Below the pieces are notes generated by a model. It was not told the DNA's origin. It made no database searches and saw nothing but the letters and a program-made list of their open reading frames with translations. A program made the translations under genes and the position numbers. A stretch of 64,000 nt of DNA. It comes from Oceanobacillus jeddahensis. Its GTDB lineage: Bacteria; Bacillota; Bacilli; Bacillales; Amphibacillaceae. Positions 8,114-16,399 of this stretch are shown piece after piece; position 1 is the first letter of the stretch; each line of letters opens with the position of its first letter. The stretch spans positions 1 through 64,000 of the forward strand of contig NZ_CCDM010000005.1 of assembly GCF_000750635.1 (NCBI RefSeq), written 5' to 3'.

Positions 8114-9514
8114 ATGCATATATTTATCATTGTGGTGTATGTTATCGGCATGATGTTTCTTGGTATTTACTTTGCTAAACGGGAAGTTAAAACGGGTGAA
8201 GATTTTTTGATAGCTGGACGTCGTTTGCCGGGAATTGTATTAGCCGGAACGTTACTGGCTACGTGGGTTGGGTCCGGAACCATTCTAGGTGGTGCCAGCT
8301 TTGTTTACCAGTATGGTCCGCTTGCAGGCATTATTTATTTTGCTGGTGCACCGATCGGGATTATCATTTTGTATTTTATAGCTGGTAAAGTAAGAGGGTT
8401 AGAAAAAACCACATTACCGGAGATTTTAGAGATGAAATTTGGAAGTGCTACTCGTTTAGTGGCTTCAATTTTCATGTTATTAGCCTACGTAGGTATTGCA
8501 ACATATCAATTTATTGGAGGTGGTAACCTTTTAAGTATTATAACAGATTTATCGGCAGAGACGGGAGCATTGCTAATAGCGATTTTTGTTATATTTCTAG
8601 CCGCAACAGGAGGTATGTTCTCCGTTGCTTATACGGATTTTATCAGCTCTATATTAATCGTTTTCGGATTATTATTAGCTCTCCCCTTTGTTTTACCTAA
8701 CGTGGACGGGTTCTCAGGATTAGCAAATGGAATCCCTTCCGAACAATTATCTTGGACCGGCGGTTTGTCAGTTATTCAACTAATTGGATTCTTTTTACCA
8801 ACACTTATGTTGTTATTGGGCGATCAGAATATGTATAATCGTTTTTCATCCGCAAGAGATGTTAAAACAGCTAGTAAATCGACTGTGGCATTTTTCTTTG
8901 GAAACGCTTTAATTTTGACGGCTGTAATAATCATTGCAGCATCAGCAATTATTATGTATCCTTCTTTGGAAAATACGGATATGGCAATACTGCAAGTTGC
9001 TGCAGATGGAGTGCCTATCCCAATTGGTTCTATTATTTTAGTTGCAGCCATCGCGCTAATAATTACAACATCTAACTCATTTCTATTATCAGGTGCCGGC
9101 AATATTGTATATGATATCTACATTCAATTTAAAGGTAAAGTGTCTCACAAAAAATATTTACGTCTAAATCGTATAGCCGTTGTTGGTCTTGGCGTTTTTG
9201 GTTATTTTTTGGGAGCTTTTTTTCCAGATGTATTAGAATTGCAAATGTATGCTTACACCATGTATGGTGCAGCTCTTACACCAGTGATATTAGCAGCATT
9301 TTTTTGGAAACGAGCAACTGCTGCGGGTGCAATATCTTCCATCATAGTTGGAGGAAGTGCAACAATTATCTGGGAACAGGTACTTAATCAGCCCTTAGGT
9401 TGGAATAGTATAATTGTATCTCTACCATTATCAGTTCTTACGCTTGTAATCGTATCATTAGTTACGAATAATAAAAATAGAATAATGGAGCAAAACACGA
9501 AAGTAAGTGGTTAA
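8114..9514 (+). CDS. Sodium:solute symporter (SSS family)
   Basis: 466-residue integral membrane protein with about 13 predicted membrane segments and the SSS N-terminal pattern (GEDFLIAGRRLPG after TM1; ATWVGSGTILGGASF in TM2). ATG 8114 is preferred over GTG 8108 because GGTGGG at 8103 fits only the former. SSS carriers take up amino acids, betaines, pantothenate or similar small polar solutes with Na+. Placed between two hydrolase genes, it probably imports their substrate. Confidence 0.88.
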   Translation: MHIFIIVVYVIGMMFLGIYFAKREVKTGEDFLIAGRRLPGIVLAGTLLATWVGSGTILGGASFVYQYGPLAGIIYFAGAPIGIIILYFIAGKVRGLEKTTLPEILEMKFGSATRLVASIFMLLAYVGIATYQFIGGGNLLSIITDLSAETGALLIAIFVIFLAATGGMFSVAYTDFISSILIVFGLLLALPFVLPNVDGFSGLANGIPSEQLSWTGGLSVIQLIGFFLPTLMLLLGDQNMYNRFSSARDVKTASKSTVAFFFGNALILTAVIIIAASAIIMYPSLENTDMAILQVAADGVPIPIGSIILVAAIALIITTSNSFLLSGAGNIVYDIYIQFKGKVSHKKYLRLNRIAVVGLGVFGYFLGAFFPDVLELQMYAYTMYGAALTPVILAAFFWKRATAAGAISSIIVGGSATIIWEQVLNQPLGWNSIIVSLPLSVLTLVIVSLVTNNKNRIMEQNTKVSG

Positions 9515-9656
9515 ATAGAAATGGCGGAATACATCGTTTTAAAAAATAAAACTGCAAAATAAGGAAAAAATTATTTTTTATAACAGATAAACGTCAGTAA
9601 AATACCAGTTGATAGAAGTATCGATTTTATTAAAAACTATTTTAGGAGTGATTTAA

Positions 9657-10790
9657 ATGAATGTTACCCATCGTTTGACTGAAATAAGAGATTTTATGGA
9701 TGAAAGAAAAATAGAAGCTATTGTTGTTGGAAACCCAGACCATCAGTATTATTTAAGCGGTTTCAAAGCTATTTTATATTCGCGTCCAATTATTTATTTA
9801 GCAGATAAGTTTTCAACAAGCCTAATCGTTCCTGCTTTAGAGGAAGTGCATGCTAAAGAAGAAGCTAATGTAGATAATATCATAGTATATTATGAGCATC
9901 CTGAAATGGCGCATAAAGGAACCAGCCCATTTGAGCACCTTAAATCATTACTTTCAAAATATTCACCAGGGTCTAAAATTGGAGTCGATATGTCTTCGAT
10001 TCCTGCAGAACAAGTTAATATTATTCACCAATCAGGTTTTGAAGTTGTAGATGTAGGTCAAAAAATTGTAGAAATGCGGTATGTGAAGGACAGCGAAGAG
10101 CTTGAACTAATTAAGGAAGCTGGAAGATTATCTAATCTGGCCGTTAGCACCTCATTAAATGCCTGTAGGGAAGGTATTACCGAAATTGAAATGGATGCAA
10201 TAGGTACAAGGGCATTATTTGAGGAAACAGCTAAAAGACACCCTAATGCCACTCTTGATCTATTTGTTATGTCACCATCAGGAACAGAAAGAACAATTAT
10301 GCCACATGTTTTCTCGAATACCAGGAAATTTCAAATGGGCGATATTATCATTCATAGTAGACAAGTCTCTTTAAATGGTTACCGGGCAGAACTTGAGAGA
10401 ACGATTGTTTTAGGTGAACTAACTGAAGATCAAAAAAGGGGTTTTGAAGCAGCTAAAGTTGCTCAGCAGAATGCAATGGATTTTCTGAAACCTGGAGTTA
10501 CTGCGGCAGAAGTAGATGAAGTTTCACGAAATACTTTAAAAAAGGCAGGGTTTGTAGATTATGCTAATCATCGAGTAGGTCATGGAATTGGCATATCCGC
10601 ACATGAACAGCCATATTTAAGGTTCGATAATGATTTAGTACTTCAAGAAGGCATGGTATTTACAATTGAACCCGGGATATTTATACCAGGAATTGGCGGC
10701 TTTCGTCATTCAGATACATTAATCTTAACAAAGAATGGAAGTAAACGAATAACAGAATATCCGAGAGAACTTGAGGATTTAACCTATTAA
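9657..10790 (+). CDS. Creatinase-like M24 protein, second paralogue
   Basis: 377 residues, the same length as the protein at 4768 and very similar throughout. It again has MPHVFSNTRK, GYRAELERT, GHGIGISAHEQP, LRFDNDL and FTIEPG, with Ser and Glu in place of the two metal-binding Asp and Ser in place of the last metal-binding Glu (FRHSDT). Differences cluster in the N-terminal domain (for example KFSTSLIVPALEEVHAK), which contributes to the partner active site in creatinase dimers. The pair may therefore be a heteromer or have split substrate ranges. Ribosome site AGGAGTG. Confidence 0.8.
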   Translation: MNVTHRLTEIRDFMDERKIEAIVVGNPDHQYYLSGFKAILYSRPIIYLADKFSTSLIVPALEEVHAKEEANVDNIIVYYEHPEMAHKGTSPFEHLKSLLSKYSPGSKIGVDMSSIPAEQVNIIHQSGFEVVDVGQKIVEMRYVKDSEELELIKEAGRLSNLAVSTSLNACREGITEIEMDAIGTRALFEETAKRHPNATLDLFVMSPSGTERTIMPHVFSNTRKFQMGDIIIHSRQVSLNGYRAELERTIVLGELTEDQKRGFEAAKVAQQNAMDFLKPGVTAAEVDEVSRNTLKKAGFVDYANHRVGHGIGISAHEQPYLRFDNDLVLQEGMVFTIEPGIFIPGIGGFRHSDTLILTKNGSKRITEYPRELEDLTY

Positions 10791-11131
10791 TTACTAAAAA
10801 AAGATATATAATTTTCTTATTTGCCACAAATAAGCATCTGTAAAACTCCTGCCTTCAAATAGAAAGTGGAAATCAATCTATTGAGGCAGGAGAACAGAGT
10901 GTGCTAATGTCCTGGTTTACTAAGGATAAATCAGTGAATGAAAAGGAAGCATACTAGATTGGTGATAGATAATCGCAACGTTTTGCACGAGTAAATCCAG
11001 CGAATGGAAAAGCGAACGCATTTAATATATCAGCCAACCCTTTAAACGTTCCTTCTTTAGTTCTACATATAATCACTCGATCTTCTTTGATATCCCTGAA
11101 CAATTACAACAATCATATTAAAAACGTATCT
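10791..11131. other. Intergenic region between convergent genes
   Basis: 341 bases. Contains a hairpin CTTATTTG-CCA-CAAATAAG (10816-10834, no T-run) and a repeat fragment (10839-10920). Nothing else was seen. Confidence 0.4.
10839..10920 (+). repeat. Dispersed structured repeat, 5' portion
   Basis: CTGTAAAACTCCTGCCT pairs with AGGCAGGAG, the position and size of the 5' hairpin in full copies, followed by a diverged stretch. Both arms changed together (CCCGCC to CCTGCC, GGCGGG to GGCAGG), so pairing is kept. Confidence 0.55.
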
Positions 11132-12853
11132 TTATACGTCTAATCCTAATTTGTTTATGCGATTATAGAGTGTAGCCCGTGTTATTTGTAACGTTTTAGC
11201 ACAAGCCAGTTTGTTGCCATTTTCTTTTTCCAGTTGTTTTAATATAATTTCTTTTTCAACTTCTTCAAGTCTTTCGCTTAAAGCTCTATTATCATACTCG
11301 GTGAAATAAGGAAGTTGCTTTCCGGAAGTTGATTTCGTTCCGCTTATTTCAAACGGGAGATCTTCCACCTTTATTTCTCCATTTTCAGAAAAAACAACTA
11401 ATCTTTCTATTCCATTTTTTAATTCCCGTATATTTCCCGGCCAATCATGTTGCAGAAGTGCTTGCATGACGGCTTGTGATATCCCGTATATTGGACGGTT
11501 ATATTTAATGGAAATTTCGTATAAAAAATAATGGGTTAATTCGATAACATCTTCTGGACGGCTTCGTAAAGGGGGGATTTCAATATTTACCACGTTCAAT
11601 CTATAGTAAAGATCCTCCCTAAACTTGCCTTCTTCTACTAGTTTTTTTAGATTCCGATTAGTAGCGGCCACTACTCTGAAATCTACTTCTTTTTCTTTTG
11701 TTCCGCCAACAGAAAAAAACTTCTTTTCCTGTAGTAATCTTAATATTTTCACCTGCATGTCCAAAGGCATTTCTCCAATTTCATCTAAAAACAATGTTCC
11801 TCCTTTGGCTAACTCCACTTTTCCTTTTTTTCCTTTTTGATCAGCCCCGGAAAATGCTCCCTTTTCATAACCAAAAATTTCGCTTTCAAATAATGTAGAA
11901 GGAATCGCACCGCAATTGATCGGGACAAATGGTGCATTTTGACCTTCGCGTATGTTGTGGACTGCTTTTGCGAAGAGTTCTTTACCAACACCACTTTCTC
12001 CATAGATCAATATATTCGTATTTGTTGTTGCGGCTTTTCTTGTCATTGAAATAGTCTTTTTTAAAATGTTGCTGTTTCCTTTAATAGCTACAAAAGGATC
12101 TTCAGAAGGCATTAGCTTATTGACTTCTTTTTCTAAATTAAAGAGTTTTTCTGTTGTATTAGACAGTTCATTATGTAACCGAATTTGACTAGTAATATTT
12201 GTTTCAGAAACCACTGCGCCAATTACTTCCTTATTAAGATAAACAGGATTTGAGTTGATCATTACAACTAAATCCTCTCTCGCATGATGTTGACTATTCG
12301 TTACAGATGATCCTTCAGTTAGCGATTTTAAAACTTCCAGGCGTTCAGGAGCAAAGAAATCAGTTATCTTTTTGCCAATTATATCTTCTTGTTTTACAGA
12401 AAAAATACGTTCCGCTCCTTCTGTCCAGATTAAAACATTTTGATTAGAATCAATGGCTGTACAGGAACTGTCAATAGTTTGAAGAACTGTTTTGAAGTAA
12501 GCTTCCATTTTCTTATAAGTATTCATGATTTGTTTTAAAATTGCAGTTGCATTAACATAGCCGATATATTTTCCATTATCCTGAATAATTACATGACCAA
12601 ATGTTTCAACAGTATTCATTAACTTTGTGAAAGATATGCTTGATGAAGCCTCCTTGCACGGTGTGACAACGATTTCATTTGTTTCGTTAAAAAGCTGAAC
12701 GAATTGGATTTCTTCGTTATTTTTGAGGAATATTTTTGTCGGATTTGCCTCTTTTGCAACTTTATATAAATCGAATGTTTTCCAGATGTTTTTCTCTAAA
12801 ACTTTCAAATTACGGTTCAATACATGAGTTATTTCAAATGGAAATAAATTCAT
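11132..12853 (-). CDS. Sigma-54-dependent activator with PAS domain
   Basis: 573 residues. N-terminal sensory region (about 1-110) with a CBS-like half motif (VIIQDNGKYIGYV), PAS domain (about 115-235), AAA+ domain (about 260-490) and Fis-type HTH (about 530-573). Walker A is GESGVGKE, Walker B GGTLFLDEIGE, and the sigma-54 contact loop is GAFSGA rather than GAFTGA. Convergent to the hydrolase/symporter genes, whose promoters at 4206 and 6597 are sigma-54 type, so it is almost certainly their activator. An inverted repeat abuts its own ribosome site, suggesting autoregulation. AGGAGGG precedes ATG. Confidence 0.9.
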   Translation of the reverse strand: MNLFPFEITHVLNRNLKVLEKNIWKTFDLYKVAKEANPTKIFLKNNEEIQFVQLFNETNEIVVTPCKEASSSISFTKLMNTVETFGHVIIQDNGKYIGYVNATAILKQIMNTYKKMEAYFKTVLQTIDSSCTAIDSNQNVLIWTEGAERIFSVKQEDIIGKKITDFFAPERLEVLKSLTEGSSVTNSQHHAREDLVVMINSNPVYLNKEVIGAVVSETNITSQIRLHNELSNTTEKLFNLEKEVNKLMPSEDPFVAIKGNSNILKKTISMTRKAATTNTNILIYGESGVGKELFAKAVHNIREGQNAPFVPINCGAIPSTLFESEIFGYEKGAFSGADQKGKKGKVELAKGGTLFLDEIGEMPLDMQVKILRLLQEKKFFSVGGTKEKEVDFRVVAATNRNLKKLVEEGKFREDLYYRLNVVNIEIPPLRSRPEDVIELTHYFLYEISIKYNRPIYGISQAVMQALLQHDWPGNIRELKNGIERLVVFSENGEIKVEDLPFEISGTKSTSGKQLPYFTEYDNRALSERLEEVEKEIILKQLEKENGNKLACAKTLQITRATLYNRINKLGLDV

Positions 12854-12866
12854 TTTAGCCCTCCTG

Positions 12867-12886
12867 GTGTAAAAGTTGATTTACAT
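12867..12886. promoter_or_regulatory. Inverted repeat TGTAAA-N6-TTTACA at the activator gene
   Basis: GTGTAAA-N6-TTTACAT lies next to the ribosome site of the sigma-54 activator gene, with a further half site TTTACAC at 12899-12906. The same repeat is at 4469 and a variant at 6181. Confidence 0.45.
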
Positions 12887-12905
12887 TATTTTAATTATTT
12901 TTACA

Positions 12906-13034
12906 CAAGTTGGTCATCATATCAATATAAATGTCAGAATAGTTTTGTTATTAAGTTAATAATGAGAAAACCTACGCTAGCAGCTGATATATTCTCTGTT
13001 TATCATCAGATAGTGGTGTTTCACTTTTTTACTA
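12906..13034. other. Activator upstream region
   Basis: AT-rich stretch probably holding the activator promoter on the minus strand. I could not assign hexamers with confidence. The full repeat copy begins right after it. Confidence 0.3.
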
Positions 13035-13317
13035 TTTTATCACGGAGAACCGTCCGTAAAACTCCCGCCTCCTAATAAAGCGTAAAGATAAATATATTTA
13101 GGCGGGAGATCAGGTGAGCTAACTCTCTGGATCACTTAGGTTAACTCAGTGGGAGAAGAACAGCAGACTAAGTTCGCGACGTCCTGGGGCTGGGACTAGG
13201 ACTGGGACTAGGACTGGGACTGCGATTACTCGCCTCGTCGAAGAACTTTTGCGATTACTCGTCCCATCGTAAAGAGTTGTGCGTCGAAAACTCCCACTGA
13301 ATGAAGTTTCGTTTTAT
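13035..13317 (+). repeat. Dispersed structured repeat, long form
   Basis: About 283 bases from TTTTATCACGG to TTTCGTTTTAT. Hairpin 1 is ACTCCCGCCT/AGGCGGGAG. Hairpin 2 is formed by CTCAGTGGGAG (13145-13155 area) and CTCCCACTGA (13291-13300), enclosing a roughly 130-base GC-rich insert with tandem GGGACTAGGACT units and two GCGATTACTCG motifs. The element begins and ends with TTTTAT. There is no ORF of note. Confidence 0.8.
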
Positions 13318-13391
13318 AAATAAGGAAGGTAATTCTTTATTGATAAGTTTGTATATATAGAAACTATTTTTTTATAGCAGTGCAATCGACT

Positions 13392-13440
13392 TTAAGATTC
13401 TTACTTCAAGAATAGAAGAAAGCTGAAAATGTAAAGTGAG
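13392..13440 (+). repeat. Diverged dispersed-repeat hairpin
   Basis: TTAAGATTCTTACTTCAAGA ... GTAAAGTGAGAG parallels 6391-6441 (shared ACTTCAAGAATAG and AAAGTG). Confidence 0.35.
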
Positions 13441-13485
13441 AGTCGGGTAACTGATAATGGCTTGATTTTATCAGTTATCCGACTC
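13440..13485. terminator. Long perfect hairpin upstream of fbp
   Basis: GAGTCGGGTAACTGATAA pairs with TTATCAGTTATCCGACTC, 17 of 18 Watson-Crick plus one wobble, around a 10-base loop. It is followed by AATTTATAATTC, not a T-run. It may be a terminator remnant or part of the repeat next to it. Confidence 0.4.
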
Positions 13486-13643
13486 AATTTATAATTCATT
13501 ATCGTTTGAATTATATTGTAAAGCTATTGTATTATAGTACAAATCTATAACTATGAGAGCAAGGAATAATTACTGCAATCCCTGCCTAAAAGTGTTATAC
13601 TATTTAAAAATAATACGGCATAATTCGGAGGAGGATATGAAAG

Positions 13644-15575
13644 GTGGATACAAAATACCTTGATTTATTAGCAGAGAAATTTGACAGAGAAGAAAAGGTA
13701 GTAACCGAACTTATCAATTTAGAATCCATTTTGGATCTTCCAAAAGGAACAGAGCATTTTGTAAGTGATTTGCATGGGGAGTATCAAGCTTTTCAGCATG
13801 TTTTACGAAATGGTTCCGGAAAAGTAAGAGAGAAAATAAACGATATATTTAAGGATACATTGTCTGAGGAAGATATTAACGATTTTGCTGCGCTTGTTTA
13901 TTATCCTGAAGATAAACTGAAGCTCATTAAACACCAATTCAATTCAAAGCAGGCGTTAGAAGAATGGTATGCAGAGAAAATTCATCATATGATTCATTTA
14001 ATTTCTTATGCATCTTCTAAATATACCCGTTCCAAGCTGCGTAAGGCATTGCCGGAGCAATTTGTGTATATTATAGAAGAACTTTTGTATAAGACGGATG
14101 AATATACGAATAAGAAGCCTTATTATGAAAAAATTGTTCAAAAGATAATCTCGCTTGGACAGGCGGAGAAACTCATTATTGGCTTATCTTATACTACACA
14201 GCGTTTGGTGGTTGACCATCTGCATGTTGTTGGAGATATCTATGATCGCGGACCAGAGCCGGATAAAATTATGGAGACATTGATCGGGTACCACTCCATT
14301 GATATTCAATGGGGGAATCATGATGTTCTATGGATTGGTGCGTATGCAGGATCCAAAGTGTGCCTTGCCAATATCATTCGAATTTGTGCGCGTTATGATA
14401 ATTTAGATATCATAGAAGATGCTTATGGAATCAATTTACGCCCATTACTTAACTTGGCTGAAAAATATTATGGGGATAATCCTGCTTTTCGTCCTAAAAA
14501 GCATCCAGATCAAGATATTACAGATCAGGAAAAATTACAAATTACGAAGATTCATCAAGCAATTGCAATGATTCAATTTAAGCTGGAAAGTCCGATTATT
14601 AAACGGCGCTCCTTCTTTAATATGGAAGAGAGACTTGTGTTAGAGAAAACAGATTACGAGAAACAAGAAATCACGGTTTATGGGAAGACCTATCCATTAG
14701 AAAATACATGTTTTTCTACCATTGATCCTGCTGATCCTGCCAAACTATTGCCGGAAGAAGAAGAAGTCATCGACAAGCTATTGCTATCGGTACAGCAATC
14801 AGAGAAGTTGAAAAGACATATGAATTTCTTAATGAAAAAAGGAAGCTTATACCTGAAATATAATGGAAATCTATTAATTCACGGCTGTATTCCTGTTGAT
14901 GAAAATGGAAGTATGGAGAAGATGGAGATTGAAGGAAAAGCCTATAAGGGCAGAGAATTGTTGGATAAATTTGAGTCCTATTTACGCCATGCTTTTGCCC
15001 ACAGAGAAACAACAGACGACCTTGCAACCGATATGGTTTGGTATCTATGGACAGGGGAATATTCTTCTCTTTTTGGAAAACGGGCAATGACTACTTTTGA
15101 ACGTTACTTTATTTCTGATAAAGCATCTCATAAAGAAGAAAAGAATCCATATTATTATTTACGTGAAAATGTGGAAATGTGCCGGAAGATGTTGGAAGAA
15201 TTTGAATTGGACCCTAGTCAGGGGCATATTATTAACGGTCACACGCCAGTAAAAGAAATAGATGGAGAGAACCCAATCAAAGCAAATGGAAAAATGATTG
15301 TTATTGATGGCGGTTTTTCTAAAGCATATCAGTCTACAACAGGTATTGCAGGCTATACCTTATTGTATAATTCATTCGGAATGCAGCTCGTTGCCCACCA
15401 GCATTTTAATTCAAAAGAAGATGTTGTATTAAATGGAGCAGATGTGTTATCGGTTCGACGAGTGGTAGACAAAGAGCTGGAACGGAAAAAAGTTAGGGAA
15501 ACGAATATCGGAGCTAAGTTGCAAGAAGAAATTGAGATGTTGAATCAGCTGATGGAATACCGTTATATTAATTAA
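13644..15575 (+). CDS. fbp: Fructose-1,6-bisphosphatase, class III
   Basis: 643 residues, the usual size for the Firmicutes class III enzyme of gluconeogenesis (fructose 1,6-bisphosphate to fructose 6-phosphate). Metallophosphatase motifs: [13 protein letters not shown] (about 38-50), GDIYDRG (about 200), WGNHDVLW (about 232) and late histidine motifs LIHGCIP and INGHTPVK. The GTG start lies 9 bases after GGAGGAGG; an earlier ATG at 13636 is out of frame. Monocistronic, ending at a strong terminator. Confidence 0.95.
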   Translation: MDTKYLDLLAEKFDREEKVVTELINLESILDLPKGTEHFVSDLHGEYQAFQHVLRNGSGKVREKINDIFKDTLSEEDINDFAALVYYPEDKLKLIKHQFNSKQALEEWYAEKIHHMIHLISYASSKYTRSKLRKALPEQFVYIIEELLYKTDEYTNKKPYYEKIVQKIISLGQAEKLIIGLSYTTQRLVVDHLHVVGDIYDRGPEPDKIMETLIGYHSIDIQWGNHDVLWIGAYAGSKVCLANIIRICARYDNLDIIEDAYGINLRPLLNLAEKYYGDNPAFRPKKHPDQDITDQEKLQITKIHQAIAMIQFKLESPIIKRRSFFNMEERLVLEKTDYEKQEITVYGKTYPLENTCFSTIDPADPAKLLPEEEEVIDKLLLSVQQSEKLKRHMNFLMKKGSLYLKYNGNLLIHGCIPVDENGSMEKMEIEGKAYKGRELLDKFESYLRHAFAHRETTDDLATDMVWYLWTGEYSSLFGKRAMTTFERYFISDKASHKEEKNPYYYLRENVEMCRKMLEEFELDPSQGHIINGHTPVKEIDGENPIKANGKMIVIDGGFSKAYQSTTGIAGYTLLYNSFGMQLVAHQHFNSKEDVVLNGADVLSVRRVVDKELERKKVRETNIGAKLQEEIEMLNQLMEYRYIN

Positions 15576-15583
15576 ATAAGATT

Positions 15584-15625
15584 AAAACAAGCTATCTCAA
15601 TAAATTTATTGAGATAGCTTGTTTT
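15584..15625 (+). terminator. Terminator of fbp
   Basis: AAAACAAGCTATCTCAATAAA and its exact complement form a 21-bp perfect hairpin ending in GTTTT. Confidence 0.9.
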
Positions 15626-15721
15626 AACCAAAGAAATACGTATCTTCAATAAATCCCCCTATGAAAAATAATCCGTTTACTATATAATAAAATTAACAAA
15701 CTTTATATGGAAATTATTTTG

Positions 15722-15900
15722 GTTCATTTACAATGCTGTGAATGATTAAAAAGGAATCAGGTGTAAATCCTGAACGGTCCGGCCACTGTGAATGGTAGGT
15801 TTGCTCTGTATTGCCACTGGATAATCCCGGGAAGGCGGAGTAGATAATAGCCATGAGTCAGGAGACTTGCCAAAGTAATATGCACAGCTGCCTTCTGGGA
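15722..15900 (+). promoter_or_regulatory. Cobalamin (AdoCbl) riboswitch aptamer
   Basis: Conserved B12-box elements in order: AAGGAATCAGGTGTAAATCC, CGGTCCGGCCACTGTGAATG, TTGCCACTGGATAATCCC, GGGAAGGCGG and the AGCCATGAGTCAGGAGAC core. Ligand binding should decide whether the terminator at 15955-15986 forms. EutBC needs adenosylcobalamin, so cofactor control of this locus makes sense. Confidence 0.93.
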
Positions 15901-15954
15901 AAAGGAGATGCATACTAGTAATTCAATGAAATACAAATTGAATTCTATTAGCTG

Positions 15955-15986
15955 CTCTCAACTAAAGACAGGTGAGGGTTTTTTTT
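15955..15986 (+). terminator. Riboswitch-controlled terminator with AAAGAC hexaloop
   Basis: CTCTCA pairs with TGAGGG, extended by CT/AG past a mismatch, then eight T. The apical loop AAAGAC (15964-15969) has A1 and G4, the bases ANTAR proteins read, and equals the loop of the first eutG leader hairpin. Confidence 0.75.
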
Positions 15987-16134
15987 AATGTGTATAGAGC
16001 GGTAAGTAATAGGTATCATGCTTATCGTCGTTGCTTACTTTGGTTTGTGCGAAACCAAAAGTTTGTTAACCATTTGGAGCATTGCGGCGCAGCAAACTCT
16101 CTAAAGCCTTACATTCGTCGTAAGGATGTATAAC

Positions 16135-16185
16135 GTTACAAAGAAGTAACCGAACGGACAGGTCATTACAAAGAAGTAATACCTG
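16135..16185 (+). promoter_or_regulatory. ANTAR (EutV) double hairpin inside the riboswitch RNA
   Basis: First stem GTTAC-AAAGAA-GTAAC (16135-16150). Second stem ATTAC-AAAGAA-GTAAT (16165-16180), lengthened by CAGGT/ACCTG with one bulged C. Both loops are six bases with A1 and G4. Neither overlaps a terminator at the loop, as expected of a decoy rather than an antiterminator. Confidence 0.75.
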
Positions 16186-16192
16186 CAATGAT

Positions 16193-16240
16193 GGAAGGTT
16201 TACTCCAAAGTAGTGGTAGATCTTCCTGTTTTTATCTTTA
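16193..16240 (+). terminator. Terminator of the riboswitch RNA
   Basis: GGAAGGTTTACTCC pairs with GTGGTAGATCTTCC (three wobbles, one mismatch) and is followed by TGTTTTTATCTTT. Confidence 0.6.
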
Positions 16241-16260
16241 AGAACCTTTTTAAGTCAAAA

Positions 16261-16287
16261 TTGACAAGGCTAACAGATTAATAGTAC
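16261..16287 (+). promoter_or_regulatory. Possible promoter of eutG
   Basis: TTGACA at 16261 with a weak TAGTAC at 16282 (15-base spacing). The -10 is poor. It would place the transcript start just before the first ANTAR hairpin. Confidence 0.3.
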
Positions 16288-16297
16288 ACTACAGTTA

Positions 16298-16333
16298 ACA
16301 CAAAGACGTGTCGTTTAAAAGCAGAGGAGCTTT
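16298..16333 (+). promoter_or_regulatory. ANTAR (EutV) double hairpin in the eutG leader
   Basis: First stem ACAC-AAAGAC-GTGT (16298-16311). Second stem AAAGC-AGAGGA-GCTTT (16318-16333). Both hexaloops have A1 and G4. The second hairpin shares AGAGGAGCTTT with the 5' arm of the terminator, so EutV binding would block termination. Confidence 0.88.
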
Positions 16334-16374
16334 ACAGAATGATAAATTCTGTAGGGTTCCTCTGTCTTTTTTTA
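16323..16374 (+). terminator. Attenuator terminator upstream of eutG
   Basis: AGAGGAGCTTTACAGAAT pairs with ATTCTGTAGGGTTCCTCT around GATAA, then CTTTTTTT. It is mutually exclusive with the second ANTAR hairpin. Confidence 0.88.
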
Positions 16375-16399
16375 TGTCAAAAAATGAGGAGGGATTTTC

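Larger units (their letters stand above)
15722..16240 (+). ncRNA. Cobalamin-riboswitch RNA with ANTAR double hairpin (EutX/Rli55-like)
   Basis: No protein fits between fbp and eutG. The region instead reads as one structured RNA: cobalamin aptamer (15722-15900), conditional terminator (15955-15986), several hairpins (TTGGTTT/AAACCAA near 16050; CCTTAC/GTAAGG near 16108), a pair of stems each with loop AAAGAA (16135-16150 and 16159-16185), and a final terminator (16193-16240). In Enterococcus faecalis EutX and Listeria Rli55 such an RNA traps EutV when B12 is lacking and is cut short when B12 is bound. Position next to eutG and eutVW is the same. The regulatory role here is inferred. Confidence 0.8.

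Noticed and set aside
13181..13230. CRISPR-like short tandem repeats
   Set aside because: The GGGACTAGGACT units are directly adjacent without spacers and belong to the dispersed repeat insert.
16105..16126. Third ANTAR-type stem CCTTAC/GTAAGG in the riboswitch RNA
   Set aside because: The loop has seven bases and the G is not at position 4, so it is treated as a plain hairpin.
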